NCBI GenBank assembly: GCA_963169105.1
Contig: OY720643.1
Span: 98,342,848-98,406,847, forward strand
Length of the DNA stretch: 64,000 nucleotides
DNA from: Ceriagrion tenellum
Lineage: Eukaryota > Arthropoda > Insecta > Odonata > Coenagrionidae
Reading direction: 5' to 3'
Part shown: positions 11,950 to 24,375 of the stretch, piece after piece
Numbering within the stretch: position 1 is the stretch's first letter
Layout of the letters: every line of letters begins with the position of its first letter
Made by a program: the position numbers and the translations under genes
Notes under the pieces: generated by a model
What the model was told of the DNA's origin: nothing
Database searches by the model: none
The model's input: the letters and a program-made list of their open reading frames with translations, nothing else

Positions 11950-12070
11950 GTCATATTTGGTATAGTGGAAGGGCCTGGTTGGCCTACGAGATCAGATTCA
12001 ATCCCATCCGCGTCGGTAAGCAAGGCTAGAGACCTACGTCAAGGTTTTCAAGCCCATTTATCAAAGTTTG
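11950..12070 (+). repeat. tRNA-derived SINE head
   Basis: A TTTGGTATAGTGGAAGG A-box-like stretch (11956-11972) is followed after about 20 bases by AGATTCAATCCC (11994-12005), close to the pol III B-box GGTTCRANNCC. No cloverleaf with a paired acceptor stem can be drawn, so it is a tRNA-derived repeat rather than a tRNA gene. Confidence 0.4.
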
Positions 12071-12151
12071 AGTACTATGTATATAACCCTTAAATATGGT
12101 TAAAATACCAATAGCTGTTCTCTTAGGTAGGCTCTTATTGACAATTTCTGT

Positions 12152-12181
12152 GATAATGCCGAGACTCACCTCGGCATTATC
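12152..12181. repeat. Perfect 12-bp hairpin
   Basis: GATAATGCCGAG (12152-12163), loop ACTCAC, then the exact complement CTCGGCATTATC (12170-12181). It sits between two tRNA-derived repeat heads. The arms are too short for a typical microRNA precursor. It may be the tip of a small palindromic transposon. Confidence 0.6.
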
Positions 12182-12254
12182 TTTATATAACTACACGTAT
12201 TGCTTATGAGTATGACATTCCTCAGAGGAAAACTCTGCCTCAGAGGCTGCCTAG

Positions 12255-12400
12255 GTACTAGGTTGTTATACTGGCTGAGGCACTGGGCATTATGCTCAAC
12301 ATCTAGTGATCCGCGTTCAAGTCCCGTTAAAGGCGATCGGGATACTACAAAGCTGGAGAACTTTGTTTTAGTAAGCACTTGAGGGTAACTCCTTAAAGGT
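12255..12400 (+). repeat. tRNA-derived SINE head
   Basis: The A-box-like TGGCTGAGGCACTGG (12272-12286) and B-box GCGTTCAAGTCCC (12313-12325) are spaced as in tRNA genes. There is no paired acceptor stem. Downstream AT-rich sequence could be the SINE body. A short duplicated word CCTCAGAGG lies just upstream (12221-12245). Confidence 0.5.
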
Positions 12401-14170
12401 ATTACCGTGGCTATTTCCAGTAGCATAAAATTTTTTCTATATATTTATTAATCGAATAATGGTCTCTGCTCTTTTGACCCAAAAATTGAATTTTCTTTAC
12501 ACTTCAATTCATCCCATTAAATATTTTGAATGTATAGTTGTACTGATTATGCTATTGTTTTGCAGTTTATCGAGTGAACTCTTATATTTATAAATATGGG
12601 CTGTGTATAAACGAGAGTAATGGAAATAGCCAAACTTCCCTCTCATTATAATTGGGAGCGTAAAATGTAACTTAATTTTTGTCTCCTGACGACGCTATCA
12701 GACTGAATACTGGACTGAACAGGAAGAACTGAATGTTGATTGTACATGAAAAATTACTCTACGTAGCAGAAAACCTGGAAATGGTTGAAGGTGAGACATT
12801 GCTGGAGAATCCTTTAAATAAAGATTGTGTTGTGCAGATTTGGGATTAAGGACCTTGTTCAAGACTAGGCTTCGTCATCAAAGCTGTACCTGTTCTACTA
12901 CTTTGTTTTTTTTAGTGATTTTCATCTATCGCGAGCGTATGAAGTTCACTATGAAGAAATCACGTTTCCTGATTTCGCGGAAGTTACGGCAACAAATTAA
13001 TCTAATCATACTTATTCTTCCTTGCGAATCTCGTGGGGTTAATTCCATTTATCTGAGACGAAGGCGTGCCTCAACGCAATGCAGTTGCAGGTAACTTCAG
13101 CGCCGGCACAGAGTACAGGGATGATGGCCTATAACAATTTCTTCTCGCGAACCCCAATGTATTTAGCAAGCCATATCCAGGCCATTATATAGTTAAGCAT
13201 CGGTTAAGCTTGAGAGAAAATGATAAGATTATTAAGAGGAAAGATATAACTCAGGAGTTAAGTACAGTATGAGAATCTTGCTAATTTTGATGATCCGAAT
13301 GCAATCCAAGTGTGCACGTACCGCAACCCAAGTACGACGAAGGAAAAACGATATACGCAATGTTAGATTATGTGCTTTGGTTGGGAGAAATAATTTTCAA
13401 CGTTTCCGTCGTATTACCTTGACGCTTGCAAGAGAGTTACAAGAAAATAAAGGGAATCACTTAACAATATTTTCGGGTTATCAGAATTACTACAATCGAT
13501 TTTTAATTGGAATTATCCCCTGTATGTAGCCCAAATCTTTGCTTTAACTGAGGCTTGAATGACCGTTTTGGACGAATTTCTTTTATTTACCTCTTCCAAG
13601 CTTGAAGAAATTCAATAAGCGCCTGCCAATGATTTATTTTAACCTTGTACCGAAGGACCTGGCTAGAATAATGGCGCATGCGCGCAACATTCAATGCGTA
13701 AAATTTCATTCGGTCAACCAATTTGGCCAATCAGAATAGACTTTGTGTTTATACACTATGTTTGCATAATTATTCTGTTATTGCTATATGAATATTTCAC
13801 GTGTTGCGGGTTCCCATCAATTGGCTTCTCTGTCACAGTTTTCTTAGATATGTAGTTGCCATGTTGTGACAAAATAATTGCGATGTGAGCTGCTGGCTAA
13901 TGTTTGAGTCCTCTATACCGTCAAGGTGCTCCCCGCTGAAGTCCATGCAAATTCGCAATCTCTATACACATTCCCACTTCTGGAGAAAATTACTAAAGCT
14001 TATTGCTGCAATACTGTATTGGTTTTACTGCAAATTTGAACACCAAAAGCTCGAGATGGGATTTTAAGAATCCCTTAGATTTTCTCTAAAAAGGTGCAGA
14101 CTTTCTCTTACCACATGCAGCGACTTAGGGAAAATATATTTTATCTCACCGTAAATCCAGGATTTCGTTT
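12400..14170. other. Anonymous DNA, no gene seen
   Basis: Frames at 12825-13094 and 13269-13529 (plus, 86-89 codons) are rich in Arg and Lys but match no family I recognise and have no support. Nothing else was seen. Confidence 0.45.
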
Positions 14171-14179
14171 TCCAAAGGG

Positions 14180-14430
14180 ACTAAAGAGCGCTTTCCTTAT
14201 CGGGATCTCGTCACCGCACTTCCTGCCTGGCTTTCCGCGAGTCTTTCGTTCCATTCCCCCATCGGGTATGTTTCTGCCCCGCCCTCAATCACGTTTGACG
14301 GCCCATCAAAACAGATTGAGTGACTGATCCCATCACCTCTCGCTGCTGCAGCGCCTCCCTCTCATCCATTGCCCCTCCAACCCGTCCGCATTGGTCCCTC
14401 ATCAAACGGCCGTCTTGGAGTGTTTATCGC
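14180..14430. other. GC-richer anonymous island
   Basis: About 250 bases are clearly richer in G+C than the neighbours, with pyrimidine-rich runs (CTCGCTGCTGCAGCGCC, CCTCCAACCCGTCC). No exon or repeat was recognised. It could be a regulatory island or an old insertion. Confidence 0.25.
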
Positions 14431-15475
14431 ATATCCTTTGCTTCCTCCTTTTTGACGCGTATGAAAGTTGAGTGACGATCATCTCCATATGAGTTCGCTG
14501 AACTCGAGTCCTAACCGAGATGGATCGTTTGCAGAGATCAGTAAGTGACACTAGCCTACTCTCGGGCTTATTCTTATTAGATGGAAAGCTGGTGCCTGGA
14601 ATTTTTCTGAATATATTTTGTCAAATTAGTAAAATATTTAAATCCTTTGCGATCGGCGAAGTGTTACAGTACTACAGGAGGTGTAACAGATGCTACACCA
14701 CCCAGTGCTCTTCTTGGCATCCGATTGGGCTTCATAATATATCATAAATTCTTATTCTTCTCCGCCAGATGCAAAAATTATATTCTCACGAAACGAATTA
14801 CTGGGATAAATAACGAGATGGGAAGATTTAGCATTTAAAGTTATGTGGTACGACTTTCTTCGTCTTTTCGCGTTATTTCATTCCTAAGAGAACGTTAAGG
14901 TACATATTTTAAAATGCCTTAATGGAATACAAATGCGCTATAAACCTTGCGAAAAATCTTATTTTTATCGCAAATATATCTTCCATTTTATCAAAATACT
15001 GGTTTGAGAAGCGAAGACTCCATGAAAATGGGATAGAAATAGCACTGAGACACCTTTCGATTTCATTTTCCAGTAAATATTTCTCCAGTAATCCTATTTT
15101 TCAATCACTGCCTGATTTCGGCAAATGGTGTAGTCAAAATGCGGTTATTAAATGGAAGTGGCACCAAAGTCGGCTTCTAAGGGTAGTTAAAAGTAATAGC
15201 TGAAAATTATATTCATAAAAAAATACGCATTTCGATCCTCAGTTTTGTCTTTAATTAACTAAGGCTTGTCATGAGCGAAAGCAGAATTTTAAAATAATAC
15301 TGCGAGGAAGGCTAAATTAAGTATTTATTTGAGTTTCACGGTCGCGATGAAACCTCTTTAAGCGACCTTGACTCACTGTGATGAGTACACGATTAATTTA
15401 TCAAATTCTCGTGGCGCACTAAAAATATGGCCTAACTAGAGCTTACTAAATTCTCTTTCCTTTTTAATATTTTTC
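14430..15475. other. Anonymous DNA, no gene seen
   Basis: Frames of 60-93 codons (14520-14838, 14922-15203, plus) are present without any recognisable motif. Confidence 0.45.
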
Positions 15476-15479
15476 CTTC

Positions 15480-15780
15480 TTCTTCCTACTATTTGCCTAA
15501 TAAATTCTACTCCCTTTAATTCATCTTCAACAAGTTATAGATGCCGTGGTTGAAATGATATTCTCTTTGCATTTTTTAAAACTCGCGAAATATACATTTT
15601 CAAGTAATCCTAGCTGAGCGTATCGCCTTCTTAGTCTCAGGTGGCTACAGATGTATTCCATCCATAAGCTGTGCGATATTGTTTATTCGCTAATAGCAGT
15701 GTTAACGGAGCGTGCGGCTTCCCTTTTTTTTGTTTCACGAATTGCATCGATCTGAACAGGGTTTAGAATGCGTGAGGTTT
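15480..15780 (-). pseudogene. LINE C-terminal fragment, copy A
   Basis: Read on minus from about 15745 downward: KREAARSVN, a stop, then a segment ending HLRLRRRYAQLGLL. This matches the region after the catalytic core of CR1/Jockey-type reverse transcriptases (family QRKAARFV...W..L..RR...RL.LL). The same landmark, IQRKATHFVNN, is seen in the larger relic at 58985-59700. It is 5' and 3' eroded, with in-frame stops. Confidence 0.5.
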
Positions 15781-15844
15781 ATTATAGACGGAACAAAGTA
15801 GCATCTCCTTTTTTCATTAAGAAACCTTCCCTCTATTTCTTCTA

Positions 15845-16250
15845 CATCTGCATACTACCCTGCGAGCCGCCGCACCTGCCGCGTGTGGCAGGGGGTGTAA
15901 GGACACCGGCCGTGTGAAGATGTAAGGTTTTGGGGGGTGAAATAATGACGTGTGTTGTAGGAGCGTATAAAAAATTATTTAGTAGAGCTTAGTTTCTATT
16001 GCGGTCAATATTGTGCGCCGAAAGAATGGGTTCTTGTACCTATCTGTTCGGCAATGCACCTCTTATTTTATCGTTTCTGTTAGACTTAGAGATGTAGATT
16101 AGAGTCAGGATAATATTCTCTGTGTCGCTCTGAAACAAACCAATTCTAAATTTCTCAAGCAATCTAAGCGCAGCGTGTAGCCTCCGAGTCTCTTGATGAC
16201 TCTTAGTTTGTTAATTTCCAAGAGATTCACGAGTTCCGATCACGTTGTCT
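15845..16250 (-). pseudogene. LINE 3' end, copy B (RT C-terminus and tail)
   Basis: Minus-strand reading gives GGYTLRLDCLRNLELVCF, then CRTDRYKNPFFRRTI (family RxYKNSFFPRTIxDWN, the C-terminus of the LINE ORF2), then the conserved 3' tail ending at about 15845 (complement of CTACATCTGCATACTACCC). Nucleotide similarity to 58985-59370 is obvious across the whole stretch. A sister fragment coding KRKAASF lies at 16607-16640, separated by about 350 bases that include a tRNA-derived repeat; this suggests a nested insertion. Confidence 0.7.
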
Positions 16251-16309
16251 TATGTTTGGCGGTTCACTGGTATTGGCCTAAATGTGACTCAACTCACGGG
16301 AAAGCTCAT

Positions 16310-16400
16310 TCGCCTTAACCGGGACTCCAACCCAGATCCCTCAATTTCGCGAGTGACTCCATGGAGGTAAGACCGTGGCTAGTCCCGGTACCCTTAACAT
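16310..16400 (-). repeat. tRNA-derived SINE head inside a LINE relic
   Basis: Read on minus: an A-box-like GGACTAGCCACGGTC, then GGTTGGAGTCCC (complement at 16321-16332), one base off the B-box core. The flanking CCGGGAC/GTCCCGG words can pair as an acceptor-like stem, but the loop geometry is not that of a tRNA. It sits between two pieces of one LINE copy (16250 and 16607), so it is the younger insertion. Confidence 0.45.
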
Positions 16401-16606
16401 TTATTTTACTCCTTTATATTTTACCTACCCAACATAAAGGTAGGAGTGTTATCTTTCGTAGGAAGAATGTAGCAGTGCATTGTTTCTATGCACATCGTAT
16501 GGAATCGGTGCGGAATGAATGTTATGACTAAGTAATGATTTATCTAGGTAAATATTTATATAGTTAAAAACCTAGTTATTATATCACTCACTTTATTGCG
16601 TGTAGC

Positions 16607-16640
16607 AGCTTTTTTTTAGCGAAGCTTGCGGCTTTCCTTT
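16607..16640 (-). pseudogene. LINE fragment KRKAASF (upstream part of copy B)
   Basis: The minus-strand reading KRKAASFAKKK matches the QRKAARFV landmark just after the reverse transcriptase core. It is in the right order and orientation to be the missing upstream part of the relic at 15845-16250. Confidence 0.35.
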
Positions 16641-17310
16641 TGTTCATTTCGCGTCGTCAAAGTCTTTCTGTGCACACCCATTTCGGAATATCGGTCACGA
16701 TACCAATGCTCTACACTCAATTGATGGGGCATTTCGAACCGATGGTCGTCACGTGCATCGTTAGGGGACTGCTGAAGCCTCGATTCCCGATGTCCGAATT
16801 ATTCATTAATCGAAGTGATGGTAGACGACCCGTCCTCATTCAACCCCCCCCCCCACTTCCCTTTCACTCCTCTTGACCTTATCTAGTATGGTCGACCCTT
16901 TAATGATTCAGCAGGTCCGGGCTCCTTAAAACCTCGTGGGTTGCCAGGGGATGGATGCAGGCAGATGGAGGATATATAAGCACTACGCCGGGAGGCGATC
17001 CTCGGCTGTTAACTCCCCGCCCCATTGGCGATGGGATGAGACACCACCTTCGTTCGCCTTCACGTTTCGCCTCACCCCGTTATGCGAGGCTGGATGACAC
17101 ATTCCGCAACCCACAAGGTATCTCTCACTCTTAGACGCCGCACCGCTTCGGTGTTGAGACGCCTTCCATCCATCAATGCCGGACGGCCGTGCCTACCCCT
17201 CTTTAGGCATCCAGCACCATACAGGATACACAGGAATACTCATCCTCCTAAGTTACCCTTCCCGACCCTCACGGTGGCAGTGGCCACATTTGGAGAATGA
17301 GAGGGACAGC
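16640..17310. promoter_or_regulatory. GC-rich island with TATA-like element
   Basis: Markedly richer in G+C than the surroundings, with a C-tract near 16846-16856 and TATATAAG at 16973-16980 followed by GC-rich DNA. Frames at 16640-16876 and 17082-17300 (plus) show no domain. A TATA promoter is possible, but no initiator motif or first exon can be fixed. Confidence 0.2.
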
Positions 17311-17319
17311 TGAGAGGCA

Positions 17320-20000
17320 TGTCTTTGATTTCCTAGCCTCCTGAGTTCGAACAACGTGTTATTATGTCGCCCTAAATTTTTTGACGACTGTTGGAAACGT
17401 AATTTTAGGTTCTTACCAATTTAATAACAAACATTTATAAATATTTTACAGGCATCGTTTAAAACATTAAACTCCCTTTGAAGGACATCATATGGCTTTG
17501 ATGAAGCTAGAAACTTTGAATCCTAAAATAAAAATGGTATAACGTGTATTTTTCTATGTTTTACGTGGTAAAATTTACGGAAAATACCACCAATTAGTAA
17601 AATTGGCCGGCGATAGCCCACCAGGAAAAATTAAAATGATCAACACTCAAAGTTGTAGTTAATGGATTGAATGCCTTTTGGCATTGCCCTGAAATATGGT
17701 TATGTTGGCATTGCCCCGAAAGACGCATCGGAGACATGTGTCTACTTATCTATCACGGGAATAAAATATTTTAAAATTTTTGAGAATATTTAGTATATAC
17801 TCTCGATATTTTATGACAGTTTTGGCATTCTATCGTTGCAGTTTTTGAGATGTTTCTATAAAATTTTTTCTCGAACAACTTTACCATCGTGTTGAAAAGC
17901 AAATGATGATTACGAAAAATGTAAGTTTCTCTGGTGTAAATAAATTGTTGTACCGAAATATTTAAAATGCTGAAATACCGAGGATACTAGCGGATTGAGA
18001 TACGCCTAATGGCGTAATTTACCTGTACTGTGGACAATACGGGGCGGTCATTTGAAAGCTATCTCGAAGAAACTGTAAATAGCGCAATTGACGCCCAGAT
18101 GAGGAATCGTCACTTATGTATTTCGTATTATGGACATGACGTAGTTTCTGATTATAATCTCAGAAAAAATCACCCCATTTTCCGCAGTCGTATCGGTATA
18201 GATATTTGGAAAGTGAGAGAATCTGAAATGACAGGGAAGGGAGCTGATTAATGTGAGAGATAAGGGAGCGGAGTTATGCGGAGGACTGGGAATTGGGTGG
18301 CAAAAGCAAGGACAATAGATGTAATGGTAAGATATCGGTCATTCGAGTAATGAGGTTTATGTTGGGTACGGGTGTTTTTTAGTGTTAAAATGCTACAAAG
18401 TGGGGCATGAAACTGATACTTTTCGTCTGTTCAGAAAATAGAGTTACATATTTACGTTTATGAAGGATGTGATTGGCAGTACTTTCACTTCAGGCTTGAA
18501 AAGCTCGTCTCAGTTCAAGATACGACCTCACACTCTTTTCAAAGTGGCAGGTTTCTTAGTTAGGGAACTTGTGTTCAGTTGATTTCATAGAATTTATTCA
18601 GCCTACAATTTGAATATTTTCAAGCTCTCTAGCAGCGTTCGATGAAATCTTTACCAATAAAATAAAATGGAAATATAATTCGATAAGATAAGAATACATT
18701 TTATAAGGCAGAATTAACACCGATGGTCTGGAACGTAAAACTCTGTTTTGTCAACATTTTGAGAATACGGCTGAAATTAGAGTAAAAGGTTAAGTGATAT
18801 TTTCGGTTTTGGCATATAAGTGCTTTCGATATTTTGACCTCAAAAAAACTGATTAAAAATCCATGGCAGATAATCTAGCTGGTATAAAAGCTTCAAGTTT
18901 TTGTGAACCGGCTAATGAATTAATCAGCTGCCATAAATTCAACCATAGATATTATATTCGATGTAGTCCTATTGGAAAGAATAATAAAGTCAGTGAGTGG
19001 ACTATCTTGAAGTCACAAATCAAGCCAAAATCGATTAAAGCTTATTCCGAACCTTTCTCCCCCTCACATCCTCAGAGTTCAATTTATGGGCATTAAATAA
19101 ACTTGATCTCGGAGTATACATCCAGGTGACCTTTCCTCAAAACTTTCACTGAAGTCGAAAAAGGGGAAAGAAGCTTATTAAGTTCTGACTGATGAGGGTC
19201 CATCGGTTTATAAAAATAACGAAACCAAAAAATTAAATCATTCGGGGAACCGATTTATTTTTTTGATTCGAGGCCTTTAAAGGAATCGGACTTGGAGGAT
19301 TATCGGGGAAATGGCTCTAACTGAGGCAAATGGGACGGCTTATCCTAATCGTCGTGGAACCCTGAAAGCCACATCAAAGAGATAGTGTCTGGAGACATAG
19401 TTTCACTAAAAGATGGACAGTTTAACTTTTTGTAAATTCTGTAAATACCTCTTGGTGAATGAATAGATTTAGCTCGTGCACACGTGCATAGCGATGTAAG
19501 AATTTATGGTGGTAAAATAGGCTTGATAGTCCGGCTGTCTGTATACGGACCCATCGTCATGAGAGCTGTCGAATGGGCGTGTTGCAAGAGGCGTTAAGAA
19601 ACCGGTAGCTATGAAAATGTAGGGAGTAGGAGAAAGACCATGAGAGAGGAATGAGTTGTCCCTTGTAGTGCCACGCTCTCATTTTTGTTACAATCGCTAA
19701 TAGAGCGTGGAAAGAAGGAATTTAGTCCCTGTGAATTCGGAAGAATTCCTTCCAACTATTTGCCCTTATTCTCCTAGTTATGCCATCTTTTGACCGCTTC
19801 CCATCTATTCTGCTATGCAGATGTCTTTTTCGAAAATTCACCTCTAATAGCGTGTTTAAAATACCAATATCAAGTTATTGGTTCCGTCCGTTCGCCGTAT
19901 CTCGCTTTTAGCAAACTCATATCCTTAGCTGAGTATATGTTTTATATCGTCGCCTCATTCAGTTATAAAGTTAAAATTTTTCTACTCGAGAGATATAATA
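17320..20000. other. Anonymous AT-rich DNA, no gene seen
   Basis: Only short frames (18030-18251, 18863-19096, 19790-20014, plus) without motifs. No RNA or repeat structure was recognised. Confidence 0.5.
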
Positions 20001-20290
20001 AGGATAGTGAGTGAGGTGACCTGAGTTCTGACTGCCATGGGCCCAGGTTTAAATCCTGGTGGTGGCTGTGAACCTCAATGCGTTCGGTGCCATGTGAAAA
20101 TCATTTCAAGCACAGCACCAGGTTCGTCGGATTGGTCATCAAGATGCGGCACTCTTGGTTTTTTTGTCAAGTGAAGGCTGAAGTCGACGCCTAGCGGAAT
20201 GGGTTCCGATTGAAACAGAATTTATTGATAGGCCAAGGTTTACGCTTCCAGTGGAATACAATCATAAGTACCTATTAATTGGTCTGCAAG
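20000..20290 (+). repeat. tRNA-derived SINE with body
   Basis: The A-box-like TAGTGAGTGAGGTGACCTG begins at 20005 and the B-box AGGTTTAAATCCT is at 20045-20057, flanked by an imperfect GGGCCC...GGTGG arm. The following roughly 200 bases are less AT-rich than the surroundings and could be the SINE body. No acceptor-stem pairing, so not a functional tRNA. Confidence 0.45.
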
Positions 20291-20299
20291 CTTTTCTGC

Positions 20300-23200
20300 T
20301 CCTTAGCAGGGTCAGAGCAGAGTGCTCCGCTCGTAGTTACCGAACTCTTAACAGACTCACAGCCAATGTGTTCGGATCCGTTGCCATCTCTGTACTTGAA
20401 ACCTAAATTCAAATACGAAATAACTGCCGTTTCTTGAAAGGTTCGCAGCTAGAGGTTAGACTGCACAGAGTTGATTAGTATTTTCTTTCTTACACAATGA
20501 AAAGCTCCATCCAAAAGAGAAATGCTATTCATACCTTGTGGTCATCTAAGACTTGTTAGACTAGCTAAAAGTATTTGAAAGATATTCAGAGACGCTGTAG
20601 TTAAAAGAGCTCACTGCTACGTTGGCTTTTATCGTGACGCCTCTGTAGAGTAAACATCATTGTTTCGTCACAAAAAATATTTTAAAAATTCAGTGAAGCA
20701 ATATTGCCCCGTGGTATGCCATTATTTGTTTGCGATAATACCAAGTTATCTCTATCACGATTCAATCATGTTTTCATTCATTAAAACCTCGGATGCCGCG
20801 TCCACTTTTGCTGCCTATTTGTTACTTTTTGCCGTCACGACGTGAACGGCATCGAACTTTCTTTGAGGTCATGCGCTTAATATCTACTACATTTCAATCA
20901 CGAGTTCACTATAAATGGGTCGTCATTCTTTCGACAAAGGCTTTATTTTGGCAGCAGAAGAAGTCGTCACCGAAAACTGACCGTAAACATCTTAAAACCG
21001 CGGACTAAAACTTTAAAATTATTGTTTTCAGCCCATGAGCTACCTTAAACTTTAGAAATGCACAGTGTATTCAAAATTATTTAACTCAGAGCTGGGGTTT
21101 TTCATTTTTACTTGTTGAATTTCTTGCACGGAAGACATAGGGTTAAAATATTTGCTGTAGGGTTGCTGAATGAATGGATTTTTAATTATTATCTTTTATT
21201 CTTGTTTACGTTTCTATTTTGCCAGGAAATTATATCAGCATCAAAAAGTCCATTTTACTGAACGCAATTGCATGATTCTTTGATTCATTTTGAACTGTCT
21301 TTCTACTTTACCACCCATTAATTCTGGTACGACCTGACGCCTATTCATCTCTCGCGTGGATGTCTCTTTAATTATGCGTCTATAATTGAAATATTGTATC
21401 GTTATTATTATATCGTTTTGTTGGTACCTTTTTGCCGAGTTATTGCGATATATAAGTATTTTATCTTTTACTGTCCTTTGGTATATATCTCAAAGCTCTT
21501 CTCTTTTATATCATCGTAGACGTTTGATTTCTTTGTTCTTTTGTTTTTGTTTCTGTTCAGTTCTTTCCACCGTAAAGGGTACAAATACTAACCTATCATC
21601 TTCATTTGAATATTTGGTTTAGAGTTTAATAACCCATGTTTTGTCATATTTCGTTATGGTGTATTTTATTACCCATAGTTAATATGTATATATATTAGCT
21701 GATTGCACCGATCATGTATATGAAGTCGTAAATTTTCTTCAGCAGGACATTTCCGCTTCGATATTAAAGCGTTGATCAAAATAGGGCATCAGACTTCCTC
21801 TATACGTGAATTGTTTAGAATTGTTTTTTATTTTATTTGTTCACTGTCATTAAATTGATCGTTTCAATCGAGATTTTAATCTTGTATCCTCGTGCTGTTT
21901 TGAGAAGTTAAAAGTATATTATGTAGAATTCGCCGATATATACCTAATGCTTTTTCTTCGTTTGCTATTTGTATTCGGCCGTTTTTGAAGAATGGAGTAA
22001 GCTCATATTTTTAATGATTAATATAATTTTACGTGCAGTAGTTGATTTTTCTTGTCCATTGACGTTACAAGACATCAATGTGTATAATGAGTGTAGAGTG
22101 TGCGAAAAACCACCTCATCGTTTAGGCCAAGTTTAGCTGAAACTGTCATTTTCACTGCCGGCGATGGTGAAATGTGACAGATTGTTCAGTTTTCTCAATG
22201 TTTTAATTTTAATTTATGAAAATCCTTCGCTTTCAATGTTTTTTTTTCGTTGTTTCTCTAGAAATATTTTTTTTCTTCCCGATAAATTTTTGCTGGTACC
22301 GTCACCAAGTATTTCAAACTGTCTGGTCAGGTGAGGGTGCACAGATGATTGAGGCGTTCTTGGGGGAGAGTTTGTATGGAAGCTCGAAATTATGCAGATT
22401 GCTCAATCGGTCAAAGTAAGGGTCTCATCCTGTGGAAGGAGTAGTAGGGTGGAAGGCTCAATAATTGGTGCCCTGAAGGGTCGAAGGTGTAGGGCTTGGA
22501 GAAATGAGGGATTCGACCGGTTCACGCATCAAAAGGGTGAAGTTTTTGAGACGGTGCCATAAGGATGCTAGTCCGCTGTGGTGGATGATGCGAAAATGGA
22601 TGCCGGGCGATCAAGGAGATCCTTCTCCTTCGTGCGGATTTGGAATGAATACTGGACGGATCCTAGTGTGCCTCGCTCGCCCAATTATTTTCAGTTTGCC
22701 GTTGGGAATTAATCTGGCGAATCTCCACTGGTGATATTCTCATCTTTTGAGAAACCATCAGAGGTGAGTGACAAATAAAATAAGTGAAGTAATGATATTG
22801 AGATTTTTCCGGATATTTAATCTGTAATTCAAGATATTCCCTGCGACTTTTTGAATTCAAATTTAAAATATTCGACATTATTCTGAATTGAATGCTGAAA
22901 CATTCGCTTACCTGCAATTGCAGCTTCAATATTCGTTAATACTCTTCATATTTTACTTAACTAATAATATGAGTGCCGCAGTGTGTTTGGAAAACGTCGT
23001 CGGAAACTCCCGAATCAACGCGACGGGAAGACTAATGGAAGCATAAAATTGAAAGAGGGTTGTTTGCGATGTAATCTTACTATTTTGCATTTGTTGACTG
23101 ACTATCTATATAACCCTTTTTTTCTGCTTTTATTAAGACCCGTAGAAAAATATGGTACTGCAGCTTTACTTTCAATTATGGTGTTCACGAGGAGCAAAGA

Positions 23201-24060
23201 AAATGAATTTATCTCGAATTGCCTCAACTATTGCTCTTATTACACTAATTGTTCCGTGGCACACACTCTTACTCTGATTACACATATGGTACATCTGTTT
23301 AACCTCCTTCGATAATATAGCTGTATATGATGTAATGTTTGTTTGTTCTCGTCGTTCTCTGTCGCTTTTTTCTGTCATCAGGCATCAAGCTTCGTTTATA
23401 TGAGTAGATACTCTGTTGGGGTAGGCTAAGCCAAATAATTGAGTTATTGTTTCTAGGACTAAATGCCTTATGGTAATATTTTCCTTCATAGTGTTTCATC
23501 GTTGTCATACCTCTTGTTCCTCTATTTTGTTCATGCATTTCTTCATCCACACTCTCATATCTTTTTGACTTCTTATACTCTTTATAAAATGTGAAAGTTG
23601 TAGTATAAAAATCATCTTTTGTTTAATTCTTTGCTTGAGAAAGAAACTGTGATTTATTCCAGAAGTGGTATTAAGAAAATATTTGTTTACGGTTAAAAAT
23701 GAGGAGCATAATATTCCTAGCCCTCTTTGGTATGATAAAATAAAAGAGTTCTGTTTGGACAAAGTATTTGTATCTGTCGTCCTTGCTAATTAGGAGTGAG
23801 TCCTTTAATCTTTTCTTCATCGAAGAAATAACCACATTATTGATAAGCTAAAAGCTGAAAAGCATTGAATAGCATCATTCTTACATTTATGGTGATAAAT
23901 AAGGTGCAAAAAATGCACGCCCTACATGCACAGACGTATTATCAATGCTTAAGATTTTTTATATTGATTATTTATTCATTTAATCGAGATGTGAGAATTA
24001 ATTGCGAAAAATCTGTTTAACAGTTTTGCAGATTCGTTTTTTTACTGTTAGTTCCATTAC
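20300..24060. other. Anonymous AT-rich DNA, no gene seen
   Basis: Many overlapping frames of 60-110 codons on both strands (for example 22983-23315 plus, 23172-23762 minus) are T-rich or A-rich and mutually antisense. None shows a domain, signal or splice context I would trust. Confidence 0.5.
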
Positions 24061-24375
24061 AGACCTCTCTCAAGCCCCAATTTAATTTTTTTGAAGTCAC
24101 TTATTAGCTTAAACCTCATATTTAGTGTTAAATGCGAATCCGGTAGGAGAAAAACTTTTTCAGTCTTGACACGGACTTCTCCCAAAGTAAAACGTGGCTG
24201 CCAACCCTGAAGGAAGTGAAACATCCCAGGAAAAATCGGCGCCAACCAGAGGGCATTCCTCAATGCCACCGCTGCGCTGCTACATATTCTGGACCACTCG
24301 AGGCAGTACCAGCTTCCCTGATTACGAGGGCCGTATCGGACACTGAAACGTTGGAGAAAATGGACCAACATATCG
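24060..24375. repeat. Possible repeat tail with CTGAT-hairpin-GAAACG layout
   Basis: A minus-strand frame of 104 codons covers this stretch without a recognisable domain. On plus, CCTGATTACGAGG...CACTGAAACGTTGG at about 24319-24357 resembles the order of the structured modules elsewhere, but the hairpin is weak. It could be a decayed retroelement end or an ordinary sequence. Confidence 0.2.

Noticed and set aside
11950..12345. Two candidate tRNA genes
   Set aside because: A- and B-box words are present, but acceptor, anticodon and T arms do not pair; called SINE heads instead.
24057..24371. 104-codon minus-strand frame
   Set aside because: The residue mix is plausible, but there is no domain, and part of it overlaps a repeat-like tail.
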